64,000 nucleotides of DNA from Spinacia oleracea. Its lineage: Eukaryota > Streptophyta > Magnoliopsida > Caryophyllales > Amaranthaceae. Within the stretch, counting starts at the first letter, position 1; each line of letters starts with the position of its first letter. The notes below the pieces were generated by a model. The model saw only the letters and a list, made by a program, of their open reading frames with translations. It was not told where the DNA came from and searched no databases. Below, piece after piece: positions 1 to 14,100 of the stretch. The stretch spans positions 18,602,247-18,666,246 of the forward strand of contig NC_079488.1 of assembly GCF_020520425.1 (NCBI RefSeq), in the 5' to 3' direction. A program made the position numbers and the translations under genes.

Positions 1-3000
1 GAGACATATCATTCGTCCGAACTATGATGGTATTGATCCGAGAGTGGATTCAAATCCCATGATGATCGGTACGTAGTGCAACTTCAATGCTCAAACCTAT
101 CATGCGTTAATAATCTTGTCTTGGCTTAATGAAATATTTTTTTTAGTATGCTTGCATGTGTATGACAACGTGAAACCTATGCGTTTTTTTTATCTAACTT
201 CCCAAATAGCCATATATCAAATCAACTAGATATTAAGTCAGAGTAAGAGCCTATTCTTTAGAATAGAAGAGAAGGCGCGTTCCAGAAGTTCGATTCTCTT
301 AACCTAGACCCCAAACTCGAATATTTGATTTCAAAAGACCAGTTTTTAAATAAGAAAAAGCCTTTATTTTATGAGTTATTAATCATTTTTGAAATCATTT
401 TCTTTGAACTTTTTTCCTAAATGGTTTTACAAAATCCGTTCCCTGTTCGGATAAAAATAGGGTGGCGATTCTAAACCTTTTATAAACAGTCTGAACAGAC
501 TCTCATGTAGGATTCTCAAGGTAAATAATAGTCGGTCGAGAATCAGGTCCTACAATCTGGTGACTCCGCTGGGGATGTTTTTTATAAAACTATAAGTGGT
601 CTACGCCTAAAATGACTCGTATCTAGAACTTATTATGGCTACCCCTGTTATTTATTTATGTAAAGCATGTTTATGTGAATTTATGTGTGTATGGGAATGC
701 TTATGTGAAAATGGTCCGCACACACGCACAGTTTTTAATATCCATTTTCTATATTAGGCCGATACCTCTGCCTACTGGCATGGTCGGATTTAGATAACAA
801 ATTAATGAATTAAGGACGTAAACCTGCCTCCGTGCGCTACTGCAAACGGTTGAGTAGGAAAGTCCACCCCCCCGGTGTTCACAATGGAAGTGATACGGGG
901 CCACTTGACTAATATTTTCCTTAAATTGAAATTACCCCGTTATTATCGTCTTGGACACATGGACCGAACGCATGCTTGATCCTAACAATGTTTCACACTC
1001 TTCATTCATGATAAGTAAAACTCTTGCATTTTTTTTAAAGAAAAAAAAAACAGATTTCAAAATTCATTTATCTCAAATATTACCCTTTCCAATTGTTTAC
1101 TAAGAAATCTTACAATAAATTAATTTCTCTTAGATTTAACAAAAAATAAATATGTAAATGTATTTATAATAATCAAAGTTTTTTTTAACATAAAAAAAAT
1201 TCTACGAAATTTAAAATTTAAAGATTCTACAAATATAAAATAAATAATTCGATAAATTCCACAAATCCAATAACAAATGACAAATTAATGTTTTAATAAG
1301 ATCGAAATTCTACAAAACCGAAATTTCAACCAATTCAAATTCCCAATAGAAGAACGAATTACCAATAAATTAATGCTAACCCAAAAGTGTAGAAAATTGT
1401 ATACATAACTCTTATTAGGGAAGTTCATTAACTACCTGCCAAAATGACACGAGTCTTTTATAAAAAAATGGATTAGTATCCTTTGACTTCTGCCATCCTT
1501 CTTTTTAATTGGTATCTCATTTAATTATCTCATTTTCTTTCTTTTTATAAGGTACTGCAACATGAGAGGATTTCTATCATGTGTTGGTAGCCTACCAAGC
1601 CCCAAGAGGAAGCACGTTGAAGTTTCATTGTGGGAACTAGTTATGAATTCACGGACTTATCGACAGGCCCTCGCTTCATACCTAAGCCGAACAATTGTTG
1701 ACCCTTATATTTCCCTGAAAGAATTAACAACCTTATTTAAGAATGACACCAAGATAATGAAGAGGGAACTCATTGAAGAGGGCTTTATAAAAGACACAAT
1801 GTTTCACACTATGATCTGCAACAACAAGGAGATGAATAATGTTCTGGTTGATGAAGACACCAAGGTTAATATCTGTCCATATCAATCCTTCATTAAACTT
1901 GGGTATTCCGACAGAGACTGGGAACGTCTCACACCTGATTATCTTAAAGGATATGATATGCATAAGTATCGTCCTTTAGGATTAATATGTATTTCTGTCA
2001 GTTATGAAGGAATGTATGTACCCATGGATTTCATAGTGGCGAATACACCTGTTCAGTATTATGATATTATTTTGGGGAAACCGTGGATTTGTATTGTTCA
2101 TGCTATATTAAAGGCACAACCACCAAACGAAACCTCAGCCTCTCAAAAACCTGTTGAACCAAAAGAATCAACCTCAAGATCCAAAGCTCTTGAAAATATA
2201 GAAATATATCCCGATATATCAACTATTGAACGACATAGAACTCTCTCCCGCATGAATTTTCAACCTTTTCCATCACAAAATCAGCCGAGAAAATTTTGTA
2301 ATATGTTAGTGGATCATGACCAGTCGATGCACATTGCTGACATGTTATACCCCAATCTGATACCATTTGATCTCAGAACTCGCAGACATAGACATGTTAA
2401 GCCATTTGAAGATACATCAAGCCTTACATTTTCAAATATCGATTTACCTCCAAATCCTTACCATAATGAAGATTGCACATCACATTCAGACATGGAAAAA
2501 AGTGTATTGATCGCATATTGGTAGACAACGGATCCGCTGTCAATCTTTGTTCACAAGAATATTTGTGTAAGTTGGGATACAATAATCTACACTTGTCCCA
2601 CTGCTCTATTGTTTGTAGGGGTTTTGATCAAACTTTAAGAAAAATCATAGGATCAATCACACTCCCTTTGATGCATGAGAACGTTCCATTGAAAATTGAA
2701 TTCATGGTAATAGATTGTCGTCTCTCACATAACTTAATTTTGGGAAGGCCGTGGCTACATGAGAACAAAGCGGTTGCATCCATTCTGCACCAAAAGGTCA
2801 AGTTGAGGGCACCTTGGGGCATAGTTACAATTTTAGGGGATTATAAAAAAGAAGTTTATGGTGACATTTCACCTCGAAATGATCATTGGATAAACTCCAG
2901 AACAGTGGAAGAGGGTATCATGAGACCACGACGTCTAAGATTTGTTGAAAAGACAATCCATTTTCTAGTCCCTGAATACCAGCGTGACCGACCAGACTGG

Positions 3001-3400
3001 ATGTCAAACAAAGAAAAGGCGGATGATATTAGGAAGAGATTCTGTTGGATTTATGATAACATACCACCTGTTGCTTGTGATGGACCTGAAACCTCGGCCA
3101 ATATAGTCGCCTCCTTACAAGAGATTATGGAACCCTATATCTTCCTTCACAGAATTGACTGGGTAACTGAAGCTTCTTGTGCACGGGTATGCAAGGCATG
3201 GACATCCTGGATCCTGGATTAAGAAGATAATCCATTTTATGTGCAAAAGAGGAAAGAAGCATGGGAAAAACGACTTCTAACTGGTGAAGTCACGGTGTGG
3301 CAAGTTGAAAAATGACGAGTTGCTATTATGCAGACAAAGGAACATCATCACCACCAGTAGTATATTTTAATTGTTTTCTTTTACTTCTTTGAAGAGCTAC
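1..3400 (+). mobile_element. Ty3/gypsy (Tat/Ogre-like) retroelement fossil, left end outside window
   Basis: An LTR-like end (CCTACA near 549-554) is followed at 558-575 by TGGTGACTCCGCTGGGGA, which resembles the primer-binding site I associate with Tat/Ogre elements (tRNA-Arg type; from memory). The leader at about 580-1560 is AT-rich and non-coding. Two stretches coding for retropepsin-like sequence follow (see next entry). No integrase or reverse transcriptase is visible before the next LTR-like block. It is old and broken in several places. The lineage call is an inference from the PBS and protease style. Confidence 0.6.
1562..3222 (+). pseudogene. gypsy gag-pro remnant with two retropepsin-like stretches
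   Basis: Two overlapping open stretches (1562-2524 and 2473-3222) each carry an aspartic-protease-like core. The second has a clear LVDNGSAVN active-site-type motif near 2518, then a hydrophobic stretch ending NLILGRPWL. The first has LVDEDTKVNI and DIILGKPW in equivalent places. Two protease-like cores in a row suggest an internal duplication or two merged copies. This is a fossil retroelement part, not a host gene. Confidence 0.6.
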
Positions 3401-4358
3401 GTGCGACTTGATCCCCTAAAAAAAAATGTTTGTTGTTTCTTAAGTTTCCTCTAAAAAAACAAGAAAGAAAAAAAAAAAAATTCAATTTTTTAAAGTTTCG
3501 TGTAAAATTTTTAAATTTTAAAAAAGGGGTACGTAGGAAACTCATAATGAGTGCAGTCGCCAAAAAAAATTATAAATATATGTATATAAATATTTTGTTT
3601 GATGGAACTACGTTGGGCCTGATTCCCTAAAACACAAACACAATACACTCGCACTCTTATTCACGGGGATACGTAGGCAACCATCAAGGCACGACCCTTT
3701 GAATTTAATTGTTTATTTTTATCCTTTCAGAAAAAAGAACTGATAACAATGGCTGGTCGGTGATAACCCATCAATATTTTTTTTTAAAAATGGAGACTCG
3801 GGCTCCTCTTTCTTCTCCTTATTCGTTTTAGTATATATGTTATTTTTATCTTAGGCAGGAAACGAAAAGGATATTAAGCCATGAAAAATTCATTTTGGAA
3901 CTACTTTGGCAGGTATTTAATAATAAACTAAAACAAAATCTCATTACTAATACAAACTAACAATAAACGCGCAAAATAGCAAGTTTATTTAATAATTATG
4001 GGAGGGGTGTCGAACTCTTGAGATTGTCCCCACGAGAACCCTTCGAAAACGTCAGTAAATAATCGAATCCCTTGTAGTTGATCAGCCGAAAAATGGCAAA
4101 TGTTAACTTCCCATTCACGAGAATGCATCAATCGAAGCATGTCACACATGGTTCTTTCCACCTCCATTGTAAAAAACTCAAGCCCATCCATATAGGAAAT
4201 AAAGCAATGAATGTCTAGCAAAAATCTCTAATTGTGTCACTTCTAGTTCTCGAGCCTTTTAGATTCCCTTCTTCAATAAGGATAGGTAAAAGGAGGCAGG
4301 ACACACCCCTGAAAACTTTGTAGCATAACCTACCCTCCATGTTTGTTCTGGATAACTG
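3401..4358. other. No gene seen; AT-rich retroelement-derived spacer
   Basis: The stretch has homopolymer A and T runs and short repeats of the 'ctacgt.ggcctgattcccta' kind (about 3390-3420 and 3605-3630), typical of non-coding parts of gypsy elements. A 78-codon minus-strand open frame at 3985-4221 has no recognisable domain and I do not call it. Confidence 0.4.
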
Positions 4359-5836
4359 TGAGGGGGTCGAAAAAGCACGAGGCTAATGCGTGACCTCGTC
4401 CCTCGTGGGTGTGACGCTTCTTTTTGTCAAATCAAGTGTAATTGGATTTCCTGTGAGTTTACACCCAATTGACTAGTAATATAGGAGTCGCCATTCAGTT
4501 TTTAACGACAATGAGAAAAACTGACAAAACCCGGTTATTGTGACATAAAGGGAGTGCAATTATGTTTGACCACGACGGCCGTAGGTTCCCTTGTGATCCC
4601 TGGTGGTGGGGATCGCTCAACGTACACCCGCAGGGTAGAGATTGAGGGTTCGGGGGACTGTAACTATCGAGAGGAGTACTCGCTCTTCGATAACTCCAGA
4701 GGCAGGATATCCTTACTAGCTCAGCATAAATAATTGAAGGGAAATGCGTTAACTATTAAACTAATCTGAATTGATTTTAATAATATGCAACATATAGTAC
4801 TAGATCGAGCGCGATTGTCTGATTTAGATTGTTTTAAGGGACCTAGCATGATAATCCATTTTCCCAAAAATATCATATTTATTAAGCGTGATCGAACAAT
4901 CAGATTTTAGTTAGTTTAACAGTTCATAAAAGGGCGAGGAAAGCAATTAAACCATGGAAAAGGGACACATTACGACGCACCCTTGAGAGGTGCGTCACGG
5001 TTCTCAGAAAACTAACCACTTTGACTTTGCTATTTCTCCTTTTATTTAACGAATCTCAAATTATGGGACGGGATACGTTCTGTTCGATTTATGGATCGAT
5101 TGCGACAGAGCGCGTGATCAGTTTTGCAGCGTGAGGCTTAGGCTTAGGGGTTTAGAGTCAATACTCAGAATAATAATTGTGTGTTGTTGTGTTCTTTTCA
5201 CGTCGAACTTAAGGCCCTATTTATAGAAAAGAGTTCGTGGAAAGATAGAATTGTAGAACACTAATCCACGAGGAATTAGGAAAAAACATGTACCAGGTAT
5301 TTTCAGCACCCAGGCCTGGGCGCCGAAGATTTCGGCGCCCAGAGCCAGGCGTTGAAAATAGGATCTGGGCTGTTTTTCTTAGTCAGATTCGGATTCCTAG
5401 AATCCGGTGTATTTGAGATTTAATTGAGTCTTTTAGTGCGTATTAACCTTGTGATGGGATGCGTCTGGGCCCGTTACGAACTCTAGGCTCGTTAGGATTT
5501 TAATTAATACGTGACTCTTATTTTCGAATCATATTAGGAATACGATTCTCTCATAATTTCTATCTCATTTAGGATTTATGTTAGAGTGCAACACCTAATT
5601 CTGACAGGTTTCTATCTTTTATGACTTGCCACTTTTAACAACTACCCATTACGGCAGTTACTATTTTTAGCAGGTTTCCATAAATAGCAGGTTTCTATAA
5701 ATAGCAGGTTTCGGGTGAAATGAAAAGGGGAATTGAGATTCGTTATTTTATAGGAGATGCGTTGTCAAGTGGAGATTTACGCTTTCATCATCGAACCTTC
5801 CCTTTCGGGAATGGGGACAAAAGTAGGTGTCTACAA
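4359..5836 (+). repeat. LTR-like block, Ty3/gypsy Tat/Ogre style (about 1.48 kb)
   Basis: It starts TGTGAGGGGG and ends GTGTCTACA, the TG...CA form of LTR ends. It contains motifs of Tat/Ogre-type LTRs (from memory), such as 'gagtcgcca' followed by 'gacaaaacccggtta', and a short AT-rich promoter-like part near 5210-5230. It holds a GC-rich perfect hairpin at 5319-5341 and a short tandem repeat (tataaatagcaggtttc type) at about 5665-5712. It does not match the 1-554 segment well, so it is probably not that element's own partner LTR. Confidence 0.5.
5319..5341. repeat. Perfect GC-rich hairpin inside the LTR-like block
   Basis: GGGCGCCGAA and its exact complement TTCGGCGCCC are separated by 3 bases, giving a 10-bp GC-rich stem in an AT-rich surrounding. 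It could form in the element's transcript. No function is known to me. Confidence 0.8.
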
Positions 5837-6206
5837 TAACGCAACACAAACCCTCCCCTATATCCATGTAAACCATCAGGAGTAACGGAAAGCGGAAGCA
5901 AGTGAGGTGTTGATTTCAACCAAAGCGTAGTTGATGACACATTAATAAGCCTATCTACTAATATAAAGAGACTTTTTTTACCTATAGTCCATAATGTCTC
6001 TAGAATTTGAACGAGAGAAAATCTTCTGTTTAAGGAAGACATCTTTCCAAGAATATTACCTTAGAAGAATTATAAGCCAAAGGGCCACCCATGACCATCA
6101 TCAATTGGTCGAGAGAAATAAAATCTGTTAAACTCAACCGGGGGCAATTTATTGAGCTATTAAAAGGACCTTCCCCTTTCTTTGTTGGTGTTATTCTGAC
6201 TCTTGG
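5837..6206. other. Unassigned spacer, possible degraded coding fragment on the minus strand
   Basis: The minus strand is open over 5788-6042 (84 codons, no recognised domain), and further minus-strand coding-like sequence lies at about 6050-6200. It might be a piece of a host gene or of a transposase, but I recognise nothing. It is flanked on both sides by LTR-like sequence. Confidence 0.25.
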
Positions 6207-6777
6207 TGTAATACCTCGTATTTTTATAATAATTACAAATATATTTTATTATATTTATAAAGCATTTTATGATTTTTAGAATTTATTTCGCATTTAAATA
6301 TTATTTAAATGTATTTTTAATTAATTAGAATTATTATTATTTTAATGAAACGAATTTAATTTTCGAGTCGGGAAATTTAATGCAGTCGAAAGTAATTTTA
6401 AAGGTTCGGGTTTTTAAATAAAAGTCCAACTCGTTTTATTAAACGAGCCCAATCAAAAGAATTTAATTCTAAACTCTAAAGATAGCCCAATCATTTAATT
6501 GCTGAGCTCAATATCAAATTCCTAAGCCTAGCCCACTAGGGATTTGGGAGCCTATAAATAGGACTCCCCTCATTAAATGATCCCCTTATTTTCATTAAAA
6601 CCTTCCTCCTTGGCTTTCCCAACACTCCTCTCCCTTTCTCTCTCCTTGTGCCCGGCTCCCCTCACCCGCACACGACCGAGCAGCGTGCTCGTCGTGCCTG
6701 GCCATCGCTGCCCCTTCCCCTCGTCGCTCCTCTCGCCCTCGCGCAGCGCAGCACCCAGTGCTGTTGCGCGCTGTTTT
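6207..6777 (+). repeat. LTR-like sequence (TGTAATACC start), split by a copia insertion
   Basis: It begins TGTAATACCTCG, a start common in Ty3/gypsy LTRs. It contains a TATA-type box (cctataaatagg near 6550) and a CT-rich leader, as an LTR promoter would. It is interrupted at 6777 by the copia element at 6778-17202 and resumes at 17208. The interrupted target GTTTT is present on both sides. Confidence 0.5.
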
Positions 6778-8189
6778 TGTTAGGTTATGATACATATGAC
6801 ATTACATAGATCATGCGGAAACAACCATTAACCCAGGACAACATATTATTTACACATAATCATATAGCATAATTTAGATGCATACTCTTTGTTGCGTGCC
6901 CTCCCTAGCTGCGCCCGAACCGAACAAGAACAAGTCTTTAGGACTCCAAGTGTCGTCCCTCCGTAGATAGTCCACAGCACGTCCGGATCCGCCTTAAGAT
7001 TGACCAACTAGAATCGCCCTTAAGGTACTAGAAAATTTCGGCACTTTATGAGCAAGATGTGTGTTTTAATTTTCTCTCAAAAAACTCACTTTTGAATACT
7101 TTTTAAACTTCTTATAAATTGTGAGCCCTAGCCTCATATTTATAGGGGTATGGAAAGGGAATCGAAATCCTATTCAGATACAAATTAATTAAACCTAGAA
7201 TCCTACAAGAACTCTAATTTAATTAATTTATCAAATAGAATTAGGAATTTAATCATTAACCGAACTCTGCATGTTTTAGGAAACGTGCACGAACACAAAC
7301 ACTTGCACACACACGCACGGCAGCCACGATGGGCCCCATGCGTGCGCGCGAGCAGCAGCCCACGCAGCGCCCGCGCACGCTGCGCGCTGCGCGTGCTGTG
7401 CGCGCTGTGCGCGCTGCGCAGCCTGCTGGGCCTGGCCTTGCGCTGGGCCTGGCGTGGCTGTTTGTGCGGCGCGCTTGGCTTGCTGGGCGATGGCCTGGCT
7501 TCGTGCTGGGCCTCGTCCGGCAGGCCTCGTCCGATGCTTATTCGTACGATGCGCTTCCGATTAAATTTTCCGATTCCGGAATTCATTTCCGATACGAACA
7601 ATATTTAACATTTCCGATTCCGGAATTAATTTCCGTTTCGAACAAATATTTAATATTTCCGTTTCCGGAATTATTTTCCGATTCCGGTAATATTTCCGAT
7701 TCTGACAATATTTCCGTTTCCGGCAATATTTCCGATTCTGGTAATATTTCCATTTCCGATAATATTTTCCGATACGTACCATGTTTCCGTTTCCGGCAAC
7801 ATCTACGACTTGGATAATATTTATATTTCCGATACGATCCATATTTCCGTTTCCGGCAATATCATCGTTTCCGGAGTATTCATTTCTTGCCTGTGACGAT
7901 CTTAGCTCCCACTGAAACCAAGATCCGTCGGTTCCGAATATTCATAGATGGAGTATTTAATGCCATTAAATACTTGATCCGTTTACGTACTATTTGTGTG
8001 ACCCTACGGGTTCAGTCAAGAGTAAGCTGTGGATTAATATCATTAATTCCACTTGAACTGAAGCGGCCTCTAGCTAGGCATTCAGCTCACTTGATCTCAC
8101 TGAATTATTAACTTGTTAATTAATACTGAACCGCATTTATTAGACTTAACATAGAATGCATACTTGGACCAAGGGCATTATTTCCTTTA
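6778..8189 (-). repeat. 3' LTR of the 6778-17202 copia element
   Basis: It is nearly identical to 15808-17202 apart from one short length change in the GC-rich part and a few substitutions. It contains a GC-rich stretch (about 7285-7550) and a run of short repeats built on TTCCG(A/T)TTCCGG (about 7555-7870). It ends beside the polypurine tract at 8190. Confidence 0.88.
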
Positions 8190-11100
8190 GTCTCCCACTT
8201 GTCCTTAGGGACAAGTGTGCATTTCCTAATTCCTTTGTCGCTCGATGCTTGCTCTTGAACATAAGGTAAGAGTTGTCATCCTTATTACGTCCAGAGGTGT
8301 TCCTCGGTTTCAGAGTTCAACTGATCAAATAAACAGATAATCATAGCCTATGATTCATCCGAGCACGGCCATGCATTTCACAGTTTCTAGCTCTCCGAGT
8401 GGCCTTGTACAACTTTTAAGCATCTCATCCCGATTTATGGGAGGACAATCCCAATCTTGCGATCTTGAGATTAGACTTCGTTTGATAGGTGATTACCTGA
8501 GCGTTGCCTTTATAGCCTCCTTTTACGGTGCGACGGTTGGTCAACGTCAAAGCAACCAGTTCTCAAACAAGTAATCTCAAATCACTCAGGTATTGAGGAT
8601 TTAGTGTCTAATAATTTAATGAAATTTACTCATGACAGATTTTCATCTCTTACAGTAAAGTTTCATAGGTCTTGTCCGATACTAGTCTTCCCAAAGTAAG
8701 TATCTATGCAAATGATTATGACATTGCCATGTCCACATAGTTCAAGAAACAGAACTACTAGTCATCTTGCATTCTAATCGTCTAACGTTTTCTATGCGTC
8801 CAATTTTATAGAAAACTCCGATTAGGGACCATTTTCAACCTTTGACATTCAAGTTCACTTGATAGACATTTCTTAGTCACAGGACTGGTCCTGACAGTCT
8901 ATCTTGAATATATCGTCAAATTTGAAGGGACTCATCATTTAATACTAAACCAAGATTAAATGGAATATGAAAATACATTTCATATATGATAAATGTTCAA
9001 CCCCAATGTTTTATAACCATGGGCCTCAAACCCATCTTCTAAAACAATTCATGGAATTCAAAGCTATGCTTGATTTCCAGTGCTACAATGTGAGTGTTGC
9101 TTCTCACTTGTTGCATAGGTTTAGTTATCATGCTTTGCCAATCTTAATATCCTTTTCATCGAATGTTCTTCGAGATATGATGATAAGATCTTTTCGAGTT
9201 TGTTTATTATGTGATCTAGTCTTTCTTACTTCGATGGTGGTTTTACTCACTTTGCAATGAAGAACCATCAAGTTAGCAGACGTTTTTCTTGCTTCAAGAG
9301 TGGTTCTACGCATTTTTCAATGAAGAACCATCCAGCCAGCAGATAGGTGATCTACCCAAGTTCAGTGAAGAACTTTAAACAACCCTGTTTTATTGCTTCT
9401 TAGGCAATAATTACTTTTACTTCAACTGTATAGGTTGCTAGTGATGCTTTGTTTGGATTTACCTATCCAAGCAGTTCATAGATATGTGGAAGACTCTCCA
9501 ACTATATCTTAGAACATAGAAATTATTATTTTAATTTCCCACGCAACAACTCATGGTCTCCAATCCATGTTGCCATTTCAAAACACGATGCTCTATAGCT
9601 CGTCCTTATCAATGGTTAACTCCAAAGGGTCTTGCTTGATCCTTTGCCAGTGTTTATGCGTGTAGCATCAATATTTAGCATATCTTTATTTCCTTGAATC
9701 AAGAACTATTCCTATGTACCTTTTCAAGTACCATAAGTATTCTTGATCTCAATCTAGTTGATCTTTACTTAGATCAATAGAGATTGGTATATGTTCGTCA
9801 TGGCTAAAGTCATACGATACGTTTTTGGCGATCCTCATATTATATCATACATGATAAATTCTTTTGCAGAATAATTCCCAATTGAATTCTATTCATGTAA
9901 CTTTAGCTTATCTAGTTTCAGTAGATACTAAATTCAGCTAAATTCTTTGACATATAATATAGGTTAAGAATCTTATTTAGATCCTTTGATGTTTAACTTA
10001 GTAAATGCTTATACATAGTTCAAACATCCTTTACTTAGATTTATTCACATGGGTCGAATATCTCCAATGGAGATTTTCGTGTTTGATTTAGTAAATGCCA
10101 TTACTTAATCCAAAACAATATCATAAGATCTTTGTAAATAGATCTTAATACCCAGTATGTACTAAGTTTCGCCATGGTCCATCATTGATGAATAATTTCA
10201 AATCTAAGTCATTAGCATTTGAATGTTATTTCACAATAGAGAGATATGTGTGTGATACACATAGGACCAATTAAGTTTTATGTACTCCCACTAAACCTCT
10301 TACACATCTATAAGAATCATGTATATTTTATGAAACTAAAATGCTTATTAGCTTCACTTAAAATACAGTTCCAATTCCCAATTGCTTGCTTAAATCTGTA
10401 CTTAGATTTTATAAGCTAGCTTTCCTTTTCAAGCATCTATTTGGATCCACAAATCCTATGACATGCCATGTACATAGTTTATTCCAACATTTGATTGAGG
10501 AATACTTTTGTCATCCAATTGCCATATTTACCAATATGCAATCATTGCTTGAATTATAGACTTGAAGCATTACGATTTTGCATGAGGTTTCAACACAATC
10601 CACATTGTGAATTTGCTTGTAACTTTTAGCAACTAATCTAGCTTTGTGTGTGAACACAATTCCATGTTTGATGGTTTTTATCCTTAAAACAAACTTGCAA
10701 CCAATAGGTGTGAAACTATTCTTGCAAATCAACAAAATTTCAATTTTGTCATCAAAACATTGAGTATGTTTTATGGCCTCTAACCATTTAAAAACATTTG
10801 AGTCTATATATGGCCTCTAACCATTTTAGGGAATCTGGGTTTCGTCATAGCTTTCTTACAAGTCACAAACTCATTAATCTACATGATAATAGTTTGACTG
10901 CAAGTTGTAGGTTTCTTCACTATTTAATAGAAGAATCTCATAGTTTCATTGACCTGATCTCTATGTTTCTTTACTATCTAATAGAAGAATCTCATAGTTT
11001 CAGTGACTTGAATTCTATGCCTACTTGGGTATAGAACATCAAACAATAGAATATCAATAGCCACTTGAAAGTCCTTTGAATATTCTGTTCTCCTTGAAGC

Positions 11101-14100
11101 ACTTGTAAAGTCTTCTAAGAGATATCTATTCTTTAAAGCCACTTCTAACGTCCTTAAAGAATAAGTTCGGATTTTCTGAAGCACTTCGAAAAGCCTCCGG
11201 AATGTCCGTTTATGTTTGTTGTTCGCCTCGAAAACTTTCGAGGTCTATTTTCTCCCACTTGTCATTTTGGAAACGAATCTCCAAAAGGACATTATTTCGA
11301 GCAAACAAACATTATGTTCTCAAAAATTCGTGGTAGAAACAATACCCTTGTGTCTCATTTGAATAAATCACAATGAAACATATATCTATGCTTGGGCCTT
11401 AGTTTGTTGAATAACAAACACTAAGCTCCCACTGAGTTTAGGAACTCTTTAGATATATTATGAAAATATATTCTGAAATTACTTTTCAATAGCTTTGACG
11501 AATTTGGTTTAGTTTGGTGGTAGTTGAGCATTTTGTTTTAGAAATTATAGGAAAAGTCTTTATGATTCATCATTGATCGAATCAAGTACTAATTGACTTC
11601 GATCATTCCAACGTAGATATGCCATATCTTATGGACCTAGATTGTGAACACACAATCATTGATGATCATATTTGGTCTCAAGTAATCATGAACATGATCT
11701 AACCTAGATCTTTATGATTTCTTGCCAAGTGGATTTTATACTTCTGAATCTTTGAACTAGCCAAACAGATTCAAACTTATATCACATTGAGTAAATAAAC
11801 CTATATTCACTCAAATCCATGTGAAATAATAAAGTCATAAAATCTTTCTTTAGCTTTGAACTCTATTGTCTAGGCGTTCTAACAATAGTTCATATCTTTT
11901 GTTACTTTCAACAAGTAAGACTAGTTGTCTTAAAATGATCTAGAAATCAATCAACTTTCAAAAGTTTATCAAAATAGAGCTTTTTGAATGTTAACTTGTT
12001 GATATGGTCTAAGCAACAATGCCAAAGATTAGTGGAACTCAAATCAAGGGGTTGATTTGAACCTAGTAAAGTTCTTTAAAGAGTTGTTTGTTTTAATCAA
12101 GCATATTGACTCAACCTGTAATTGACCATTTCATTCAAATAAACAAACAAACATTGTCTTTGTTTTTTCTTGAATGTGAGTCTTTCTGTGTTTGAAAACA
12201 GAAATTTAGGTATGTTGATTATGGAACAAAATAGCCATTAAGTTCCAGCCTTTGAAAGGACTTAAAACAAACTAGATGACCCTACAACTAATGTAGCATT
12301 GCCATGCTTCATTTCCCACTTGTAGGTCATTAGTGTATCCTAGCTTCCATTGTTTGAGTTATTACCGAAGTAAGAACCTCAAGCGGTATATGATACCAAG
12401 GAAGTTTGATTGCTAGGTCACTTCTCTTTAAACATAAACTTATAGGTAGAAACGGAATCGTAAATTCCTTTCATTTGTTCCTCGTTTTCCTATTTCTTGT
12501 ACCCTTTCTTATAGTCTTAAGAATTGAATTCTTTAGTGTTGACTTTTATACTTTGTTAGACATGTCCAATGTCACCAACAAGGTTCTTTACCATTTTAAT
12601 TTATGTTGAATATTTTGTTTCAACTAGATGATCTTACTAGAAGCTTCTAAAGTTCTCTAAGCATCGATCTATTCGAATGTCTAGGGACTAGACTCATTCG
12701 AGAATTAAATGGACAAAGATATTAGGTTGTTAACCATTGGTAAAGCTGAGCGTATTAAACTCAATGCTTCATGATTTCAAAACTACAGTGTATTTTGAAT
12801 TCACAAGCACCAATTGGTTTGCCATTCGATTTTGATATTCGAAAACAACCATAAAAGTGGATATAAGAAACGTACATTTTAAATTGCTCACTTTCTCTCT
12901 TTTCCGTGAATCGTTCTTGGATTCACTACCAATCGAGGAAATTTACTGTTACCTTTCTAAAAGGATTTATTGCAGTGCAAGATATTTAATTATAAACAAT
13001 AATTAAAACATACATTGAAGCATGCAAAGTCTAAACATTTATCATGAATAATAACTTGAAATTAAAGCAACCATGCAATTCAAACAAGTTATTAGCATTT
13101 TATTCGATTTTATTGTTCCGGCAGGTGTGAATAAAATGATTCCAAGATCCTAAAATCATTGAAGAACTAAGCACAGTTTGTCGACTTAATCCTAAAACAT
13201 CTTAGGTAAGCAAAAGCCTTTTGCTAATAGTCTAGAAACTATTCTTGGTTGATAGGTACGTCTAAGAACTTATTAGGTAAACCTATCGATTTTGCCACGA
13301 CATAAAAGGACTCCTTACTTATATCGTTGAGTTTCACCAAAACTAACATGTACTCACAATTATTTGTGTACCTTGCCCCTTTAGGACCAATAAGTAACAC
13401 CTCGCTGAGCGAAAACTATTACTAGATTGATGTAAAGGATATCCAAGCAAGTGTATATTTTGGCATGGCACCTTATAACTCAATTTTTAAATTTGGAACT
13501 TAAGGCTCTTACTATGTTGGTTAGATTTTAAGTGAACTAAAATCCTTAATCATGCAACATAATCAAGCTTTTGATCTCATGCATTTTAAGACATATTTAA
13601 AAGCAATAAATAACTTAAAACATGCATAAGATATTTGTGATCTAGTATGGCCCGACTTCATCTTGAAGCTTTAGCTTCAAAGTCCGTCTTGAAAATCTCC
13701 GTGGGAGGCACCATTTTCTTCAAATAGGATAAGCTATAACTAATTACAACTATTTGATGGTACGCAGACCATATTTGAATTGAAAAATAACTTTGGTACT
13801 TTAGACCAATTACATTCAAATTAATGGTACGCAGACCATATTTTTTATCCTATTTGGGCCATACTAGTCACTTCATAACCTGCAAAACAGTACATATACA
13901 ATATATACCATTCACCCATTCATTATCATGAATGGCCCACATAGCTGGTTAGTAAAACACATTATGCATCACGTAAATATTTGCAGCAATTAATCAAGGG
14001 CACCAATAATCTACCAATTATTCAGTCCTTATTAATTCTAATCAAGTTGTTTTAACCTTAAGGATTTGTAGACCTAATCAAGAGTTTATGACTAAAAAGC

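Noticed and set aside
3985-4221. Minus-strand 78-codon frame
   Set aside because: No recognisable domain and no support from its surroundings; probably chance or a worn retroelement piece.
7203-7842. Several long open frames on both strands in the GC-rich LTR part (also 16306-16855 and 22396-22929)
   Set aside because: They lie in non-coding LTR sequence, overlap each other on both strands and consist of low-complexity Arg/Ala or repeated short words. They recur wherever the LTR recurs.
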